Shown here one piece after another: positions 62,660-64,000 of a stretch of DNA of 64,000 nucleotides. A program made the position numbers and the translations under genes. The notes beneath the pieces are model-generated. The model ran no database searches, was not told the DNA's origin, and saw only the letters and a list, made by a program, of their open reading frames with translations. This stretch comes from Asterias rubens (lineage: Eukaryota > Echinodermata > Asteroidea > Forcipulatida > Asteriidae): positions 3,782,001 through 3,846,000 of the forward strand of contig NC_047069.1 in assembly GCF_902459465.1 (NCBI RefSeq). The letters are read 5' to 3'. Position 1 is the stretch's first letter. Each line of letters begins with the position of its first letter.

Positions 62660-63690
62660 TTTTTTTTTATACTTTGAGGGTGGAAGGGCCTTGGGGTGCA
62701 AGTAAACAAAATTGCATTTTCAATTCTATATATAGCCCGTTGCCATGGTTACGGCTCATTTTGTTTTTTTGCCATTTTAGCTCATATTTACAACTCCACC
62801 CCACCAAAATGCAAAATTATTTCAACAAACCTTTTATATCACTACAAAGTATCATCCTTGGCCTTCCTTGAGAAAAAAAATTATTGCTTTAAATATCACC
62901 CTTGTGCTATTTTTGCATCATGCATTACAGTATGTTTTTAGAAATTGCAAAATCGACATTTTTACCCTATTTTTGGACCCCAAAATGTCAACTTGCCAGG
63001 GGTCTCAGAAAATTGTCCTTTCCGCTGTGATTAGGGCCAACATTGGTCTTTCCATATCTGGTGTCAAAAACTTGGGCAATTGTATCCTGTTGTGACAGTA
63101 CTGCCTCAAAACTAGACTTTTTTCCAAAAAACGTGAAAAATGCCTTTTTAAGGGTCTTTTCACAATACTTTTCTTATACTTTGTGGATGGTAGGGACTTG
63201 GGGGTCCAAATAAACAGCATTTACTTTTCAAATCATAATATAACACGTTGCCATGGTAACAGTTCATTTGTGTTTAGGCCACTTTAGGCCGATTTTGGGG
63301 TCTGAAAAACTTTTTTTTTAAATTAATATTTACAACTCCACCCCACCAAAAAACAAAAATATTTCATAAAACCTTTTACATCACTACAAAGTATCATCCT
63401 TGGCTTTACTTGAGACAAAAAAATATTGCTATAAATTTTACCCTTGTGCTATTTTTAGAACGTGCATTAGAATATGTTTTTTTGAACTTGCAAAATCAAC
63501 ATTTTTACCATATTTTTTGCCCTCAAAATTTCATTTTTTCAGGGGTCTCAGAATATTTTCCTTTCGGTTTTGATCAGGGCCACAATTTGTCTTTTTATTT
63601 CTGGTAAGAAAAACTCGGGCAATTGTATCCTGATGTAACAGAACTGTCTCAAATATAAACCCTTTTCCCCGAAAACATAGAGAAATGCAT
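62660..63690. repeat. Direct duplication, unit about 510 bp, two copies
   Basis: 62665-63165 and 63172-63690 share ACAACTCCACCCCACCAAAA, ATCACTACAAAGTATCATCC, CACCCTTGTGCTATTTTT-like words and GGGCAATTGTATCCTG. A third copy may continue, since TGGTTCTCAGAATATTTCC at the right edge resembles GGGGTCTCAGAATATTTTCC in the unit. Confidence 0.8.
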
Positions 63691-64000
63691 TTTGAAATAT
63701 TTGCTTCATTTTGAATTTATAACATGAATAAGTTAGAAATAATTCCATCAATCTGGCAGCTTTTCATAAGCACTCTGTAGGCTTAGTGCATTACCAAACA
63801 TTGATCAGGACTTGTTGATGACCTAAATCTTAGAATTTGCCCCGCCCCGACTCGGCCCAATCATATTTCTTGACATTGCATAAAAAAAACAAAGTTTTGT
63901 GAACAGCGCCTCTTTTTTGAAAGTCACATTTTTTAATTCCCCTTGCACATAAAGAAAGTTTGTATTGTCTTAATTGTTTATTGGTTCTCAGAATATTTCC

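Overview
This is eukaryotic, animal genomic DNA. Genes are split into many short exons with GT-AG introns of 0.2-6 kb, intergenic DNA is AT-rich, and no bacterial-type operons are present. The three recognisable genes have clear animal orthologues. The interspersed repeats (TTAA-flanked hairpin elements, a tRNA-derived SINE, CR1/L2-like LINE tails, Tc1- and Tigger-like elements) are of types common in marine deuterostomes. My best guess is an echinoderm, probably a sea star. That rests on recalled similarity of the repeats and is inference.

Gene layout, left to right: (1) 1009-1123, minus strand, a likely first coding exon of a mitochondrial-precursor gene that leaves the window on the left. 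(2) RNF121/RNF175 orthologue, plus strand, eight coding exons from 1409 to 17792, 342 codons plus stop. This is a multi-pass membrane RING E3 ligase, and it is head-to-head with (1), the two ATGs lying about 0.29 kb apart. (3) TTC29 orthologue, minus strand, eight coding exons from 38600 down to 27279, 476 codons plus stop. This is a ciliary/flagellar TPR protein, convergent with RNF121. (4) The 3' half of an SQSTM1/p62 orthologue, minus strand, three exons at 61016-60742, 59966-59774 and 54004-53865. It contains the LIR and the UBA domain; the PB1 and ZZ exons must lie beyond 64000. All exons were joined by hand: splice phases agree at every junction and the joined reading frames are open. 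The genes are unrelated in function and do not form a pathway cluster.

The rest is dominated by mobile elements. RNF121 introns hold a 2.2-kb foldback (2701-4894), several TTAA-flanked hairpin elements, a 29-bp minisatellite (8683-8889), a 1.34-kb Tigger-like element (13021-14360) and a 2.7-kb, 20-bp-unit minisatellite (14840-17545). The RNF121-TTC29 interval holds two internally deleted Tc1-like elements in opposite orientation (19532-20641, 23018-24094). TTC29 introns hold an inactivated LINE (about 30960-34010) and a nested insertion (36421-37762). The 39-53.8 kb intergenic stretch carries a striking group of elements with 9-bp target duplications: a 3.2-kb foldback (47672-50885), a 0.47-kb MITE (46560-47030) and a 61-bp hairpin (51276-51336). 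The SQSTM1 intron carries a tandem array rich in TGACGTCA palindromes, a 5S-rRNA-like sequence and duplicated segments.

I found no single new gene system. The most interesting material is the Mutator-like foldback group, the TTAAAGG hairpin superfamily, the intronic repeats of RNF121 and SQSTM1, and an unusual His/Gly/Cys-rich insert in p62.
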